64,000 bases of DNA from positions 350,610-414,609 of the forward strand of contig NZ_LIPD01000004.1 in assembly GCF_001905545.1 (NCBI RefSeq). Direction: 5' to 3'. The stretch's first letter is position 1. Each line of letters starts with the position of its first letter. This document shows positions 16,373-25,850 of the stretch, in pieces. A model generated the notes under the pieces. It searched no databases. It saw only the letters and a list, made by a program, of their open reading frames with translations, and was not told the DNA's origin. The translations under genes were made by a program, and so were the position numbers. Origin of the DNA: Streptomyces sp. CB02056 (GTDB taxonomy: Bacteria > Actinomycetota > Actinomycetes > Streptomycetales > Streptomycetaceae).

Positions 16373-18421
16373 TCAGTCGGTGTAGCGCTCGGCCAGGGCG
16401 GCGGGCATCGGCTCGTGGCGCAGGTAGGCGCGGGAGAACTCGGCGGTGCCGTGGGTGAGCGAGCGCAGGTCGACCGGGTAGCGGACGAGTTCGAGTTCGG
16501 GGACCTCGGCGCGCAGCAGGGTGAGGCCGGTGCCGCCGGTCTCGCTGCCGAGGACGCGGCCGCGGCGGGCGGAGAGGTCGCCGAGGACGGCGCCGAGGTA
16601 GTCGTCGGGGAGCAGGACGCTGACGGCGGCGACGGGCTCGAGCAGGCGGATGACGGCGTGCTCGGCGGCGTCGCGCAGGGCGAGGGCGGCGGCGTTCTGG
16701 AAGGACGCGTCGGAGGAGTCGACGGAGTGCGCCTTGCCGTCGGTGAGGGTGACCCGGACGTCGACGAGCGGGTGGCCGGTGGCGACGCCCTTGGCGAGCT
16801 GGGCGCGGACGCCCTTCTCGACGGAGGGGATGAAGTGCTTGGGGACGGCGCCGCCGACGACGTGCTCCTGGAACTCGAAGCCGGAGCCGGCCGGGAGCGG
16901 TTCGACCTCCAGGTCGCAGATGGCGTACTGGCCGTGGCCGCCGGACTGCTTGACCAGGCGGCCGTGGCCGGCGGCGGCGGTGCCGAAGGTCTCGCGCAGG
17001 GCGACCTTGGGTTCGACGGTGTCGACGTGGACGCCGTGGCGGGTGCGGAGGCGGTCGAGGACGACCTCGGCGTGGGCCTCGCCGGTGCACCAGAGGACGA
17101 GCTGGTGGGTGTCGGGGTTCTGTTCGAGGCGTAGGGCCGGGTCCTCGGCGGTGAGGCGGGCGAGGGCCTGGGAGAGCTTGTCGTCGTCGGCCTTGCTGTG
17201 GGCTTCGACGGCGATCGGGAGCAGCGGTTCGGGGAGGTTCCAGCCGTCGAGTTCGACGGGGTGGCCCGGGTCGTGGACGGTGTCGCCGGCGCGGGCGGTG
17301 GTGAGTTTGGCGGCGCAGACGAGGTCGCCGGCGACGGCGTGCGGGACGGGGCGCTGGAGTTTGCCGAAGGGGCTGGTGAGGGCGGTGACGCGTTCGTCGC
17401 CGTTCTGGTCGGCGGTGTGGGCGGTGCCGGTGAGGTGGATCCTGGTGTCGGGGCGCAGGGTGCCGGCGTAGAGGCGCAGCAGGCTGATCCGGCCGACGTA
17501 GGCGTCGCCGGTGACGCGGACGACCTGGGCGGCGAGCGGGGCGTCGGGGTCGCAGGCGGGGGCGGGGCGGGTGCGTTCGGTGGGGTCGGGGAAGGTGTGG
17601 GCGATGAGGTCGAGGAGTTCGGCGGCGCCGAGGCCGTTCTCGCTGGTGGGGACGGCGGGGTGGAGGGTGCAGGAGAGGACTTCGCGGCGCAGGCCGGCTT
17701 CGAGGGAGTCGGTGTCGAGGGGGTCGCCGGAGAGGTAGCGCTCCATGAGGGTGTCGTCCTGGCCGGAGATGGCCTCGACGAGGCTGTCGTGGGCGGGGGT
17801 GGTGTCGGGGAGGGGGTCGGTGTCGCCGTAGGTGTCGCCGGTGAGGAGGTCGACGCTGCCGTCGGGGTGTCCGTCGTGGAGGACGGGCAGGAAGAGCGGG
17901 CGGAGGGTGTCCGGGCCGAGGTCGAAGGCGTCGTGGCAGGCGGTGAGGATGTCGTCGAAGCCGGTGTGGGCGAGGTCGAGTTTGGCGACGGCGATGGCGC
18001 GGGGGATGCCTTCGGCGGCGCATTCGTGCCACAGGGCGCGGGTGGGGGCGGTGACCGGGTCGGTGGCGGAGACGACGAAGACGGCGGCGTCGGCGGCGTG
18101 CAGGGCGGCGCGCAGGTCGGCGGTGAAGTCGGGGTGGCCGGGCGGGTCGATCAGGTTGATCTTGACGCCCTTCCATTCGAGGGGGAGGAGCGCGAGCTGG
18201 ACGGAGCGCTGCTGCTGGTGCTCGATGTCCTCGTGGTCGGAGACGGTGGTGCCGTCGGTGACGCGGCCGGCCCGGCCGGTGGCGCCGGAGGCGAGGGCGA
18301 GGGATTCGGCGAGGGTGGTCTTGCCCACACCGCTGGGGCCGATGAGGACGACGTTGCGCAGGTCCTTCGGGCCGTTGACGGGGGGTGCCTGGCCGGCTCG
18401 TGCCGTGCTGCGGTCGGGCAT
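16373..18421 (-). CDS. Elongation factor G-like GTPase (EF-G paralogue)
   Basis: The 682-aa protein keeps the five-domain EF-G layout. The P-loop GPSGVGKTT is at about residues 28-36, the G3 motif DPPGH near 92-96, and G4 appears as AKLD instead of the canonical NKxD. The switch 1 region lacks the usual RGITI; it reads HQQQRSVQ. Such changes are typical of the EF-G-2-like paralogues of unknown role, not of the essential translocase. It may act on ribosomes in some other step. The ATG at 18421 has GGAGGAGACC upstream. Confidence 0.85.
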   Translation of the reverse strand: MPDRSTARAGQAPPVNGPKDLRNVVLIGPSGVGKTTLAESLALASGATGRAGRVTDGTTVSDHEDIEHQQQRSVQLALLPLEWKGVKINLIDPPGHPDFTADLRAALHAADAAVFVVSATDPVTAPTRALWHECAAEGIPRAIAVAKLDLAHTGFDDILTACHDAFDLGPDTLRPLFLPVLHDGHPDGSVDLLTGDTYGDTDPLPDTTPAHDSLVEAISGQDDTLMERYLSGDPLDTDSLEAGLRREVLSCTLHPAVPTSENGLGAAELLDLIAHTFPDPTERTRPAPACDPDAPLAAQVVRVTGDAYVGRISLLRLYAGTLRPDTRIHLTGTAHTADQNGDERVTALTSPFGKLQRPVPHAVAGDLVCAAKLTTARAGDTVHDPGHPVELDGWNLPEPLLPIAVEAHSKADDDKLSQALARLTAEDPALRLEQNPDTHQLVLWCTGEAHAEVVLDRLRTRHGVHVDTVEPKVALRETFGTAAAGHGRLVKQSGGHGQYAICDLEVEPLPAGSGFEFQEHVVGGAVPKHFIPSVEKGVRAQLAKGVATGHPLVDVRVTLTDGKAHSVDSSDASFQNAAALALRDAAEHAVIRLLEPVAAVSVLLPDDYLGAVLGDLSARRGRVLGSETGGTGLTLLRAEVPELELVRYPVDLRSLTHGTAEFSRAYLRHEPMPAALAERYTD

Positions 18422-18675
18422 CGGGGTCTCCTCCCGTGGCGCCGAGGCTGTCTTTGGCAGTCTAGGGTCGGGTTCTGCGGGGCGCGTGTCGTAGGGGCCG
18501 GTCGGTGACGGTCCGTGTGTGGGTGGTGGCGGGGGCGCCGACCCGGCGGTGCGTGCGCCGGAGCGTGTCTCCGGCGTGGCTACGATGGGTGGGCCGGACG
18601 GGCTGATCCGCCCGGCCGTCTGCCGCGCGTTCCGCGCCAGGCGGTATCTGGGAGATCGGAGCGGCTGGGAAGGCC

Positions 18676-19323
18676 ATGCTCAACAAATACGCGCGTGCCT
18701 TCTTCACACGTGTCCTGACCCCGTTCGCCGCGTTCCTGATCCGCCTCGGTGTGAGTCCGGACGCCGTGACGCTGATCGGTACCGCCGGTTCGGTGGCCGG
18801 TGCGCTGGTGTTCTTCCCGCGCGGGGAGTTCTTCTGGGGCACCATCACGATCACGCTGTTCATCTTCTCGGACCTGGTCGACGGGAACATGGCCCGCCAG
18901 TTGGGCCGGACCTCGAAGTGGGGGGCGTTCCTCGACTCCACGCTGGACCGGGTCGCGGACGCGGCGATCTTCGGTGGTCTGGCGATGTGGTACGCGGGCA
19001 AGGGTGACGACAACCTGCTCTGCGCGGTGGCGATCTTCTGTCTGGCGAGCGGCCTGGTGGTGTCGTACACGAAGGCGCGGGCGGAGAGCCAGGGTCTGCC
19101 GTGCGACGTGTCGGGGCTGGTGGAGCGGGCCGAGCGGCTGGTGGCCAGCCTGGTGGCGGCCGGGGTCGCGGGTCTGCACACGTTCGGTGTGCCGTACGTG
19201 GAGTGGCTGCTGCCGGTGGCGCTGTGGCTGGTGGCGGCGGGCAGCCTGGTGACGGTGTTCCAGCGCATGCTGACCGTGCGCCGGGAGGCGTTCGAGGCCG
19301 ACCGAGCGGCGGCCGGGAGCTGA
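18676..19323 (+). CDS. pgsA: Phosphatidylinositol phosphate synthase (CDP-alcohol phosphatidyltransferase)
   Basis: The 215-aa membrane enzyme has the full CDP-alcohol motif, from DLVDGNMAR to GAFLDSTLDRVAD (about residues 67-95), with all four aspartates. It has about six membrane segments. In actinobacteria this enzyme makes phosphatidylinositol phosphate from CDP-diacylglycerol and inositol phosphate. The following acyltransferase and PimA genes, spaced 16 and 51 bases, strongly support this substrate over glycerol phosphate. Confidence 0.88.
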   Translation: MLNKYARAFFTRVLTPFAAFLIRLGVSPDAVTLIGTAGSVAGALVFFPRGEFFWGTITITLFIFSDLVDGNMARQLGRTSKWGAFLDSTLDRVADAAIFGGLAMWYAGKGDDNLLCAVAIFCLASGLVVSYTKARAESQGLPCDVSGLVERAERLVASLVAAGVAGLHTFGVPYVEWLLPVALWLVAAGSLVTVFQRMLTVRREAFEADRAAAGS

Positions 19324-19339
19324 TGGGGGGCGTCCTGCG

Positions 19340-20302
19340 GTGACGGACCGACTGGTGTACTGGGCGTACGCGCTGGGGTGGGGGCTGCTGAAGCACCTGC
19401 CGGAGCGGGTGGCCGCGGGGCTGTTCGACCGGCTGGCGGACTACGCGTGGCGCAAGCGCGGCAAGCGGGTGCTCCAGTTGGAGGCGAACCTGCGCCGGGT
19501 CCGTCCGGGCTTGGACGAGGCCGCGATGCGGGAGCTGTCGCGGGCCGGGATGCGCTCGTACCTGCGGTACTGGATGGAGTCGTTCCGGCTGCCGGTGTGG
19601 AGCCGGGAGCGGGTGGCCCGGGATGTCCAGGTGGACGGCTTCGAGCACCTGCGGGAGACGCTGGAGGCCGGTCGGGGCGCGGTGATAGCGCTGCCGCACA
19701 TGGGCAACTGGGACCTCGCGGGGACCTGGGTGGCGCAGCAGGGCTACCCGTTCACCACGGTCGCGGAGCGGTTGAAGCCGGAGCGGCTGTTCGACCGGTT
19801 CGTGGAGTTCCGGGAGGGCCAGGGCATGGAGGTCCTGGCGCTGACCGGCGGTTCGGTGAACGTGATCGGGACGTTGGCGCGGCGGCTGCGCGAGGGCCGG
19901 CTGGTCTGCCTGGTGGGGGACCGGGACCTGTCGGAGGCGGGTATCGGGGTGACGTTCTTCGGTGAGGAGACCCGGATGCCGGCCGGTCCGGCGGCGCTGT
20001 GCCAGCGGACCGGGGCGGCGCTGATGCCGGTGACGCTCTGGTACGACGGTCCGGTGCTGCGGGGCCGGATCCACCCGGAGGTGCCGGTGCCAGAGGAGGG
20101 CGACCGCAAGGAGCGCACCCGGGCGATGACCCAGGCGATGGCGGGGGTGTGGGAGCGGGGCATCCGCGAGCACCCCCAGGACTGGCACATGCTGCAGAGG
20201 TTCTGGCTCGCCGACCTGCCGGTCCGTGAGACGGTGAAGGCGGCGCCCGCGGAGCGCGCGGAGGGGGCCCCGGAGCCGGTGGCCGAGGCCTCCGGGTCCT
20301 GA
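19340..20302 (+). CDS. Phosphatidylinositol mannoside acyltransferase (LpxL/PatA family)
   Basis: The 320-aa protein is of the LpxL/HtrB acyltransferase family, with the catalytic HMGNWD (H-x4-D, about residues 121-126) and the conserved RDLSEAGIGVTFFG block near 195. In mycobacteria the equivalent PatA acylates the mannose of PIM at the inner membrane. The gene lies between pgsA and pimA, which fixes that role with fair certainty. The C-terminus is Ala/Glu-rich and variable. It starts with GTG 16 bases after pgsA. Confidence 0.85.
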   Translation: MTDRLVYWAYALGWGLLKHLPERVAAGLFDRLADYAWRKRGKRVLQLEANLRRVRPGLDEAAMRELSRAGMRSYLRYWMESFRLPVWSRERVARDVQVDGFEHLRETLEAGRGAVIALPHMGNWDLAGTWVAQQGYPFTTVAERLKPERLFDRFVEFREGQGMEVLALTGGSVNVIGTLARRLREGRLVCLVGDRDLSEAGIGVTFFGEETRMPAGPAALCQRTGAALMPVTLWYDGPVLRGRIHPEVPVPEEGDRKERTRAMTQAMAGVWERGIREHPQDWHMLQRFWLADLPVRETVKAAPAERAEGAPEPVAEASGS

Positions 20303-20353
20303 TCCGTTCCGCCGTCCCGCCCGCACGACCGTCCGAAGGAGCTTGAGGAACCC

Positions 20354-21538
20354 GTGAAGATCGGCATCGTCTGCCCGTACGACTGGGACGTCCCCGGTGG
20401 GGTGCAGTTCCACATCCGGGACCTGGCCGAGCACCTGATCGGTCTGGGGCACGAGGTGTCGGTGCTGGCGCCGGCCGAGGACGACGAGGCGCTGCCGCCG
20501 TACGTGGTCCCGGCCGGGCGGGCGGTGGCGGTGCCGTACAACGGGTCGGTGGCGCGGCTGAGCTTCGGCATCCTGTCGGCGGCGCGGGTGCGGCGGTGGC
20601 TGCACGACGGCCGCTTCGACATCCTGCACGTGCACGAGCCGGCCGCGCCGAGCCTGTCGATGCTGGCCGCCTGGTCGGCGACCGGGCCGATGGTGGGGAC
20701 GTTCCACACCTCCAACCCGCGGTCCCGGATGATGATCGCGGCCTCGCCGATCCTCCAGCCGGGGCTGGAGAAGATCCGGGCCCGGATCGCGGTGTCGGAG
20801 TACGCCCGGCGCACCCTGGTGGAGCACCTGGGCGGGGACGCGGTGGTGATCCCCAACGGCGTGGACGTGGGCTTCTTCGCGGAGGCCGAGCCGGACGAGC
20901 GCTGGACGGGCGGTGCGGCGAAGGGGGAGCCGGGCACGATCGGCTTCATCGGCCGGATCAACGAGCCGCGCAAGGGCCTGCCGACGCTGCTGGCGGCGCT
21001 GCCGAGGATCCTGGCGGAGCGGCCGGGGGTGCGGCTGCTGGTGGCGGGCAAGGGCGACGAGGAGGAGGCGGTCGCGGGCCTGGCGCCGGAGGTGCGCCGG
21101 CAGGTGGAGTTCCTCGGCATGGTGAGCGACCGGGACAAGGCCCGGCTGCTGCGCAGCGTGGACCTGTACGTGGCGCCGAACACCGGGGGCGAGAGCTTCG
21201 GGATCATCCTGGTCGAGGCGATGTCCGCGGGTGCGCCGGTGCTGGCGAGCGACCTGGACGCGTTCAAGCAGGTGCTGGACGGCGGGGACGCGGGCGAGCT
21301 GTTCCCGGTGGAGGACGCGGACGCGCTGGCCCGTACGGCGCTGCGGCTGCTGGGTGATCCGGCGCGGCTGGAGGAGCTGCGGGAGGCGGCTTCGCGGCAC
21401 GTGCGGCGGTTCGACTGGTCGACGGTCGGCGCGGACATCCTGGCGGTGTACGAGACGGTGACGGCGGGCCAGGCGGCGGTGGTCGAGGAGGACGTGCGCA
21501 GCGGTCGGCGCGGCCGGTTCGGGCTGGCCCGGGACTGA
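20354..21538 (+). CDS. pimA: Phosphatidylinositol alpha-mannosyltransferase PimA (GT4)
   Basis: The 394-aa GT-B glycosyltransferase has the N-terminal PYDWDVPGGVQFHIRDLAEHL loop, which binds the acceptor, and the GT4 signature GESFGIILVEAMSAGAPVLAS (E-x7-E, about residues 279-299) for GDP-mannose binding. It transfers the first mannose to phosphatidylinositol on the cytosolic face. The last ~20 residues (RSGRRGRFG) are variable. It is the third gene of the PIM operon; AAGGAG precedes the GTG. Confidence 0.9.
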   Translation: MKIGIVCPYDWDVPGGVQFHIRDLAEHLIGLGHEVSVLAPAEDDEALPPYVVPAGRAVAVPYNGSVARLSFGILSAARVRRWLHDGRFDILHVHEPAAPSLSMLAAWSATGPMVGTFHTSNPRSRMMIAASPILQPGLEKIRARIAVSEYARRTLVEHLGGDAVVIPNGVDVGFFAEAEPDERWTGGAAKGEPGTIGFIGRINEPRKGLPTLLAALPRILAERPGVRLLVAGKGDEEEAVAGLAPEVRRQVEFLGMVSDRDKARLLRSVDLYVAPNTGGESFGIILVEAMSAGAPVLASDLDAFKQVLDGGDAGELFPVEDADALARTALRLLGDPARLEELREAASRHVRRFDWSTVGADILAVYETVTAGQAAVVEEDVRSGRRGRFGLARD

Positions 21539-21599
21539 TCCCCGGGGCCGGTGGGGTTAGGGTCGGGCGTCCGTACCACTGCGATCCACGGGGGCGACG

Positions 21600-21968
21600 A
21601 TGCCGCAGATCTCCGTCGACTACTCGGCCGACCTGGCCGGAACCTTCGACCGCCGGGGTCTCGGCCTGGCGATCAACCGGCTGGCCGAGGCGACGATCGA
21701 CGCGAAGCCGGAGTCCTGCAAGACGGTGTTCCGGCAGAGCGAGCTGCTGGTGGTCGGGACCAGCGGGGCGGCCGGCGACACCCAGGTGTTCGTGGAGTTC
21801 CAGATCTTCCCGGGCCGTTCGCCGGAGGCGAAGGCGGCGATGAGCGAGGGCGTGCTGGCGCTGCTGGCGCGGTTCGTCCGGCCGGCGCCGGGCACCCGGC
21901 TGTTCACGGCGGTGAACATCGCGGACATCGACCGGGAGAGCTACCGGAACGCGACCGCCCGGGGCTGA
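21600..21968 (+). CDS. Tautomerase/CHMI-superfamily protein
   Basis: The 122-aa protein begins MPQISVDYSADL, similar to 5-carboxymethyl-2-hydroxymuconate isomerases (MPHLTVxYSxNL); the proline exposed after Met removal is the expected catalytic base. The tail FTAVNIADIDRESY also fits that family. No aromatic degradation genes are nearby, so the true substrate is unclear. It lies 62 bases after pimA, with GGGGGCG before the ATG. Confidence 0.7.
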   Translation: MPQISVDYSADLAGTFDRRGLGLAINRLAEATIDAKPESCKTVFRQSELLVVGTSGAAGDTQVFVEFQIFPGRSPEAKAAMSEGVLALLARFVRPAPGTRLFTAVNIADIDRESYRNATARG

Positions 21969-21997
21969 ACCGGTGACACCGGGTAACGTAGCGGCCC

Positions 21998-22543
21998 GTG
22001 ACTACCTGGATCTGGGCCGGCGTGGCCGTGGTGCTGTTCGGCATGTACCTGAGTTGGACGGCCGGTCGGTTGGACCGGCTGCACGCCCGGATCGACGCGG
22101 CGCGGGCGGCGCTGGACGCGCAGCTGGTGCGCCGGGCCTCGGTGGCGATGGAGCTGGCGACGTCCTCGCTGCTGGATCCGGCGGCCTCGCTGCTGCTGCT
22201 GGACGCGGCGCACGCGGCCCGGCAGGCCGATGACGAGCAGCGCGAGGTGGCGGAGAGCCAGTTGAGCCTGGCGCTGCGGGCGGTGTTCGAGGAGCCGGAG
22301 CAGATGGCGGCGCTGGTGGCGGAGCCGGGTGGCGAGGACGCGGTTCGTGAGCTGACGGCCGCGGTGCGGCGGGTGCCGATGGCCCGCCGGTTCCACAACG
22401 ACGCGGTGCGGGCGGCGCGGGCGGTGCGCGAGCACCGGCTGGTGCGGTACTTCCGGTTGGCGGGGAAGGCGCCGTTCCCGTTGGCGTTCGAGATGGACGA
22501 TGCACCGCCGCCCGCTCTCACGCCCGAAGGGGCGCCTGCTTAA
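21998..22543 (+). CDS. LemA-like single-pass membrane protein
   Basis: The 181-aa protein has one N-terminal membrane segment (about residues 3-19, TWIWAGVAVVLFGMYLS) and a long helical domain starting RLDRLHARIDAARAAL. The ending ARRFHNDAVRAARAVREH followed by FPLAFEMDD resembles the last helices of LemA proteins (YNxAVRxYN...FxF..FEAEE). I infer a distant LemA relation; no function follows from it. The GTG at 21998 is 30 bases after the previous stop. Confidence 0.65.
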   Translation: MTTWIWAGVAVVLFGMYLSWTAGRLDRLHARIDAARAALDAQLVRRASVAMELATSSLLDPAASLLLLDAAHAARQADDEQREVAESQLSLALRAVFEEPEQMAALVAEPGGEDAVRELTAAVRRVPMARRFHNDAVRAARAVREHRLVRYFRLAGKAPFPLAFEMDDAPPPALTPEGAPA

Positions 22544-22672
22544 GGTGTCCCCCGGATACGGCCCGTTTGTCGTGTCCCGTCGTCCTGGCTGGACTTGGTG
22601 GCGCATGAGTGGGCCATCCGGTCTGCCTACCATAGGGCGATAGCACTGATTCATCTTCGAGTGAGGTCTCAC

Positions 22673-23584
22673 GTGTCCACGACCCCCACCACCGCAGACC
22701 AGCCGCAGATCGGCACCGCCCGGGTCAAGCGCGGCATGGCCGAGCAGCTCAAGGGCGGTGTGATCATGGACGTGGTCAACGCCGAGCAGGCCAAGATCGC
22801 CGAGGACGCCGGCGCCGTGGCCGTCATGGCCCTGGAGCGGGTTCCGGCCGACATCCGCAAGGACGGCGGCGTGGCCCGCATGTCCGACCCCAACATGATC
22901 GAGGAGATCATCGAGGCGGTCTCCATCCCGGTGATGGCCAAGTCCCGCATCGGCCACTTCGTCGAGGCCCAGGTGCTCCAGTCGCTGGGCGTCGACTACA
23001 TCGACGAGTCCGAGGTGCTGACCCCGGCCGACGAGGTCAACCACTCGGACAAGTGGGCCTTCACCACCCCCTTCGTCTGCGGCGCCACCAACCTGGGCGA
23101 GGCCCTGCGCCGCATCGCCGAGGGCGCGGCCATGATCCGCTCGAAGGGCGAGGCCGGCACCGGCAACGTCGTCGAGGCCGTCCGCCACCTGCGCCAGATC
23201 AAGAACGAGATCGGCAAGCTGCGCGCGCTGGACAACAACGAGCTGTTCGCCGCCGCCAAGGAGCTGCGCGCCCCGTACGAGCTGGTCAAGGAGGTCGCCG
23301 AGCTCGGCAAGCTGCCGGTCGTGCTGTTCTCCGCCGGTGGCGTGGCCACCCCGGCCGACGCCGCGCTGATGCGCCAGCTGGGTGCCGAGGGCGTCTTCGT
23401 CGGCTCCGGCATCTTCAAGTCGGGCGACCCGGCCAAGCGTGCCGCCGCGATCGTGAAGGCCACCACCTTCTTCGACGACCCGAAGGTCATCGCGGACGCC
23501 TCCCGCAACCTGGGCGAGGCCATGGTCGGCATCAACTGCGACACCCTGCCGGAGACCGAGCGCTACGCCAACCGCGGCTGGTAA
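22673..23584 (+). CDS. pdxS: Pyridoxal 5'-phosphate synthase, synthase subunit PdxS
   Basis: The 303-aa TIM-barrel protein has the highly conserved head [19 protein letters not shown], the catalytic lysine in [12 protein letters not shown], the phosphate loop [17 protein letters not shown] and the [18 protein letters not shown] region. It makes PLP from ribose 5-phosphate, glyceraldehyde 3-phosphate and ammonia supplied by PdxT. GTG at 22673 with GTGAGG upstream is preferred to earlier in-frame starts. pdxT follows by 96 bases. Confidence 0.97.
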   Translation: MSTTPTTADQPQIGTARVKRGMAEQLKGGVIMDVVNAEQAKIAEDAGAVAVMALERVPADIRKDGGVARMSDPNMIEEIIEAVSIPVMAKSRIGHFVEAQVLQSLGVDYIDESEVLTPADEVNHSDKWAFTTPFVCGATNLGEALRRIAEGAAMIRSKGEAGTGNVVEAVRHLRQIKNEIGKLRALDNNELFAAAKELRAPYELVKEVAELGKLPVVLFSAGGVATPADAALMRQLGAEGVFVGSGIFKSGDPAKRAAAIVKATTFFDDPKVIADASRNLGEAMVGINCDTLPETERYANRGW

Positions 23585-23604
23585 CCACCCGCAGTTTCCG
23601 AGCC

Positions 23605-23637
23605 GGCCCGCCGCAGCGCCTCGGCGCGCGGCGGGCC
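23605..23637 (+). terminator. Hairpin between pdxS and pdxT
   Basis: A 10-bp stem (23605-23614 with 23628-23637, GGCCCGCCGC type). Lacking a T tract, it may act as an attenuator that lowers pdxT relative to pdxS, or as an mRNA-stabilising stem. Confidence 0.45.
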
Positions 23638-23680
23638 GCGCCACGTAGTCCGTCGTAACGATCGATAGAGGTTGAAGACC

Positions 23681-24298
23681 GTGAGCACTCCTGTCATCGG
23701 CGTCCTCGCCCTGCAGGGCGACGTCCGCGAGCACCTGGTGGCGCTGGCCGAGGCCGACGCGCTCGCCCGTCCGGTGCGCCGCGCCGAGGAGCTGGCCGAG
23801 GTCGACGCGCTGGTGATCCCCGGCGGCGAGTCCACCACCATGTCCAAGCTGGCGCTGCTGTTCGGCGTGATGGAGCCGCTGCGCGAGCGGGTCGCCGACG
23901 GGATGCCGGTCTACGGCACCTGCGCGGGCATGATCATGCTGGCGGACAAGATCCTGGACGGCCGCGACGACCAGCAGACCGTCGGCGGCATCGACATGAC
24001 GGTGCGCCGCAACGCCTTCGGCCGCCAGAACGAGTCCTTCGAGTCCGGGATCGAGTTCGCGGGCCTGGACGACGCGCCGGTGCACGGCGTCTTCATCCGC
24101 GCCCCCTGGGTCGAGGGGGTCGGCGCGGGCGTCAAGGTGCTGGCCGAGCTGCCCGCCGCGGACGGCCCGGAGAGCCGGATCGTCGCGGTGCGCCAGGGCA
24201 ACCTGCTGGCCACCTCCTTCCACCCCGAGCTGACCGGCGACCACCGGGTCCACGCGTACTTCGTGCGGATGGTCGAGGAGCACCTCGCCGGTCGGTAG
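23681..24298 (+). CDS. pdxT: Pyridoxal 5'-phosphate synthase, glutaminase subunit PdxT
   Basis: The 205-aa class I glutaminase has [12 protein letters not shown] at the start, the oxyanion strand [11 protein letters not shown] (about residues 47-57), the nucleophile cysteine in [10 protein letters not shown] (about 77-86) and the HPE pair in SFHPELTGD (about 181-189). It releases ammonia for PdxS. GTG at 23681 matches the usual N-terminus. Confidence 0.96.
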   Translation: MSTPVIGVLALQGDVREHLVALAEADALARPVRRAEELAEVDALVIPGGESTTMSKLALLFGVMEPLRERVADGMPVYGTCAGMIMLADKILDGRDDQQTVGGIDMTVRRNAFGRQNESFESGIEFAGLDDAPVHGVFIRAPWVEGVGAGVKVLAELPAADGPESRIVAVRQGNLLATSFHPELTGDHRVHAYFVRMVEEHLAGR

Positions 24299-24339
24299 AC
24301 CGCCGCCCACCGTGTGCGCCCCACCGCCGGCGACACCGG

Positions 24340-24345
24340 TAAGAT
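24340..24345 (+). promoter_or_regulatory. Possible -10 element of the yebC-ruvCAB unit
   Basis: TAAGAT stands in an AT-rich patch 43 bases before yebC. No good -35 partner is visible 17-19 bases upstream, so this is weak. Confidence 0.3.
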
Positions 24346-24387
24346 CTCATCTGTTCATTTCCCTTTGGCGACGTAAAGGAGCTGGCG

Positions 24388-25146
24388 ATGTCCGGCCACT
24401 CTAAGTGGGCTACCACCAAGCACAAGAAGGCCGTGATCGACGCCAAGCGCGGCAAGCTCTTCGCCAAGATGATCAAGAACATCGAGGTGGCGGCGCGCAC
24501 CGGCGGACCCGACCCGGCGGGCAACCCGACCCTCTACGACGCCATCCAGAAGGCGAAGAAGAGCTCGGTCCCGATCGACAACATCAACCGCGCCGTCAAG
24601 CGCGGTGGCGGCCTGGAGGCCGGCGGCGCCGACTACCAGACCATCATGTACGAGGGCTACGGCCCGAACGGTGTCGCGGTCCTGATCGAGTGCCTCACCG
24701 ACAACCGCAACCGCGCCGCCTCCGACGTGCGCGTCGCGATGACCCGCAACGGCGGCTCGATGGCCGACCCGGGCTCGGTCTCGTACCTGTTCACCCGCAA
24801 GGGTGTCGTCATCGTCCCCAAGGCCGACGGCGTGGACGAGGACAAGCTGTTCGAGGTCGTCCTGGACCAGGAGCCGGAGGAGATCAACGACCTCGGCGAC
24901 TCGTTCGAGATCGTCTCCGAGGCCTCGAAGATGGTCGCCGTGCGCACCGCGCTGGTCGACGCCGGCGTCGACTACGACTCGGCCGAGGCCAACTTCCTCC
25001 CCAGCATGCAGGTCGAGCTGGACGCCGACGGCGCCCGCAGGATCCTGAAGCTGATCGACGCGCTCGAGGACAGCGACGACGTGCAGAACGTCTTCGCCAA
25101 CTTCGACATCTCCGACGAGGTCGGCGCGCAGCTCGACGCCGAGTGA
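24388..25146 (+). CDS. yebC: YebC/PmpR family transcriptional regulator
   Basis: The 252-aa protein begins [20 protein letters not shown], the signature of the TACO1/YebC family, and keeps the [19 protein letters not shown] core. Family members act as DNA-binding regulators or help ribosomes at proline stretches. It is followed by ruvC after 149 bases, a conserved arrangement. AAAGGAG lies before the ATG. Confidence 0.95.
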   Translation: MSGHSKWATTKHKKAVIDAKRGKLFAKMIKNIEVAARTGGPDPAGNPTLYDAIQKAKKSSVPIDNINRAVKRGGGLEAGGADYQTIMYEGYGPNGVAVLIECLTDNRNRAASDVRVAMTRNGGSMADPGSVSYLFTRKGVVIVPKADGVDEDKLFEVVLDQEPEEINDLGDSFEIVSEASKMVAVRTALVDAGVDYDSAEANFLPSMQVELDADGARRILKLIDALEDSDDVQNVFANFDISDEVGAQLDAE

Positions 25147-25295
25147 TCACCGCCCAGTGATCGTCGGTGGGTGATCGATCCCACTGCCCGGCCCGGTGGT
25201 CCCTGGACCATCGGGCCGGTGTCGTCGGCGGGGTTGTCGGACCCGGGCGGTAGCCTGCGGAGGTCCTTCGTGGCGAGTGGCAGGGAGACGGGCGA

Positions 25296-25850
25296 GTGGT
25301 GCGGGTACTGGGCGTGGACCCGGGGCTGACCAGGTGCGGGGTCGGCGTGGTCGAGGGCGCGCCGGGCCGGCCGCTGCGGATGGCCGGGGTCGGCGTGGTG
25401 CGCACCCCCGCCGAGGCGGAGATCGGGGAGCGGCTGCTCCAGGTCGAGCAGGGCATCGAGGCCTGGCTGGACGAGCACCGGCCCGACCTGGTCGCCGTCG
25501 AGCGGGTCTTCGCCCAGCACAACGTGCGCACCGTGATGGGCACCGCCCAGGCCAGCGCCGTCGCGATGCTCTGCGCCACCCGGCGCGGCATCCCCGTCAC
25601 CCTGCACACCCCCAGCGAGGTCAAGGCCGCCGTCACCGGCTCCGGCCGGGCCGACAAGGCGCAGGTCACCGCCATGGTGCAGCGCCTGCTGCGGCTGGAC
25701 GCGCCGCCCAAGCCCGCCGACGCCGCCGACGCGCTGGCGCTGGCCATCTGCCACATCTGGCGCGGCGGGGCGACCAACCGGCTGGAGGCCGCCGTCCGGG
25801 CCGCCCGCGCCACCTCCCGCTCCACTCCTCCGAAAGGCACCGTCCGATGA
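25296..25850 (+). CDS. ruvC: Crossover junction endodeoxyribonuclease RuvC
   Basis: The 184-aa resolvase has the catalytic acidic set: [12 protein letters not shown] (Asp about residue 7), VAVERVFAQ (Glu about 69), and the C-terminal [15 protein letters not shown] with two aspartates. It cuts Holliday junctions. Its TGA overlaps the ruvA ATG (ATGA). C-terminal Arg/Thr-rich tail is variable. GTG start. Confidence 0.96.
   Translation: MVRVLGVDPGLTRCGVGVVEGAPGRPLRMAGVGVVRTPAEAEIGERLLQVEQGIEAWLDEHRPDLVAVERVFAQHNVRTVMGTAQASAVAMLCATRRGIPVTLHTPSEVKAAVTGSGRADKAQVTAMVQRLLRLDAPPKPADAADALALAICHIWRGGATNRLEAAVRAARATSRSTPPKGTVR

Noticed and set aside
14073..18176. Single 1367-residue minus-strand frame
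   Set aside because: Only the C-terminal 548 residues are a real protein. The upstream part is Arg/Pro-rich and mirrors the EF-G-like gene in another frame, so it is not a fusion.
17198..18508. 436-residue open frame on the plus strand, rich in Gly, Val and Glu
   Set aside because: It is antisense to the EF-G-like gene, has repetitive composition and no ribosome site; long antisense frames are normal in GC-rich DNA.
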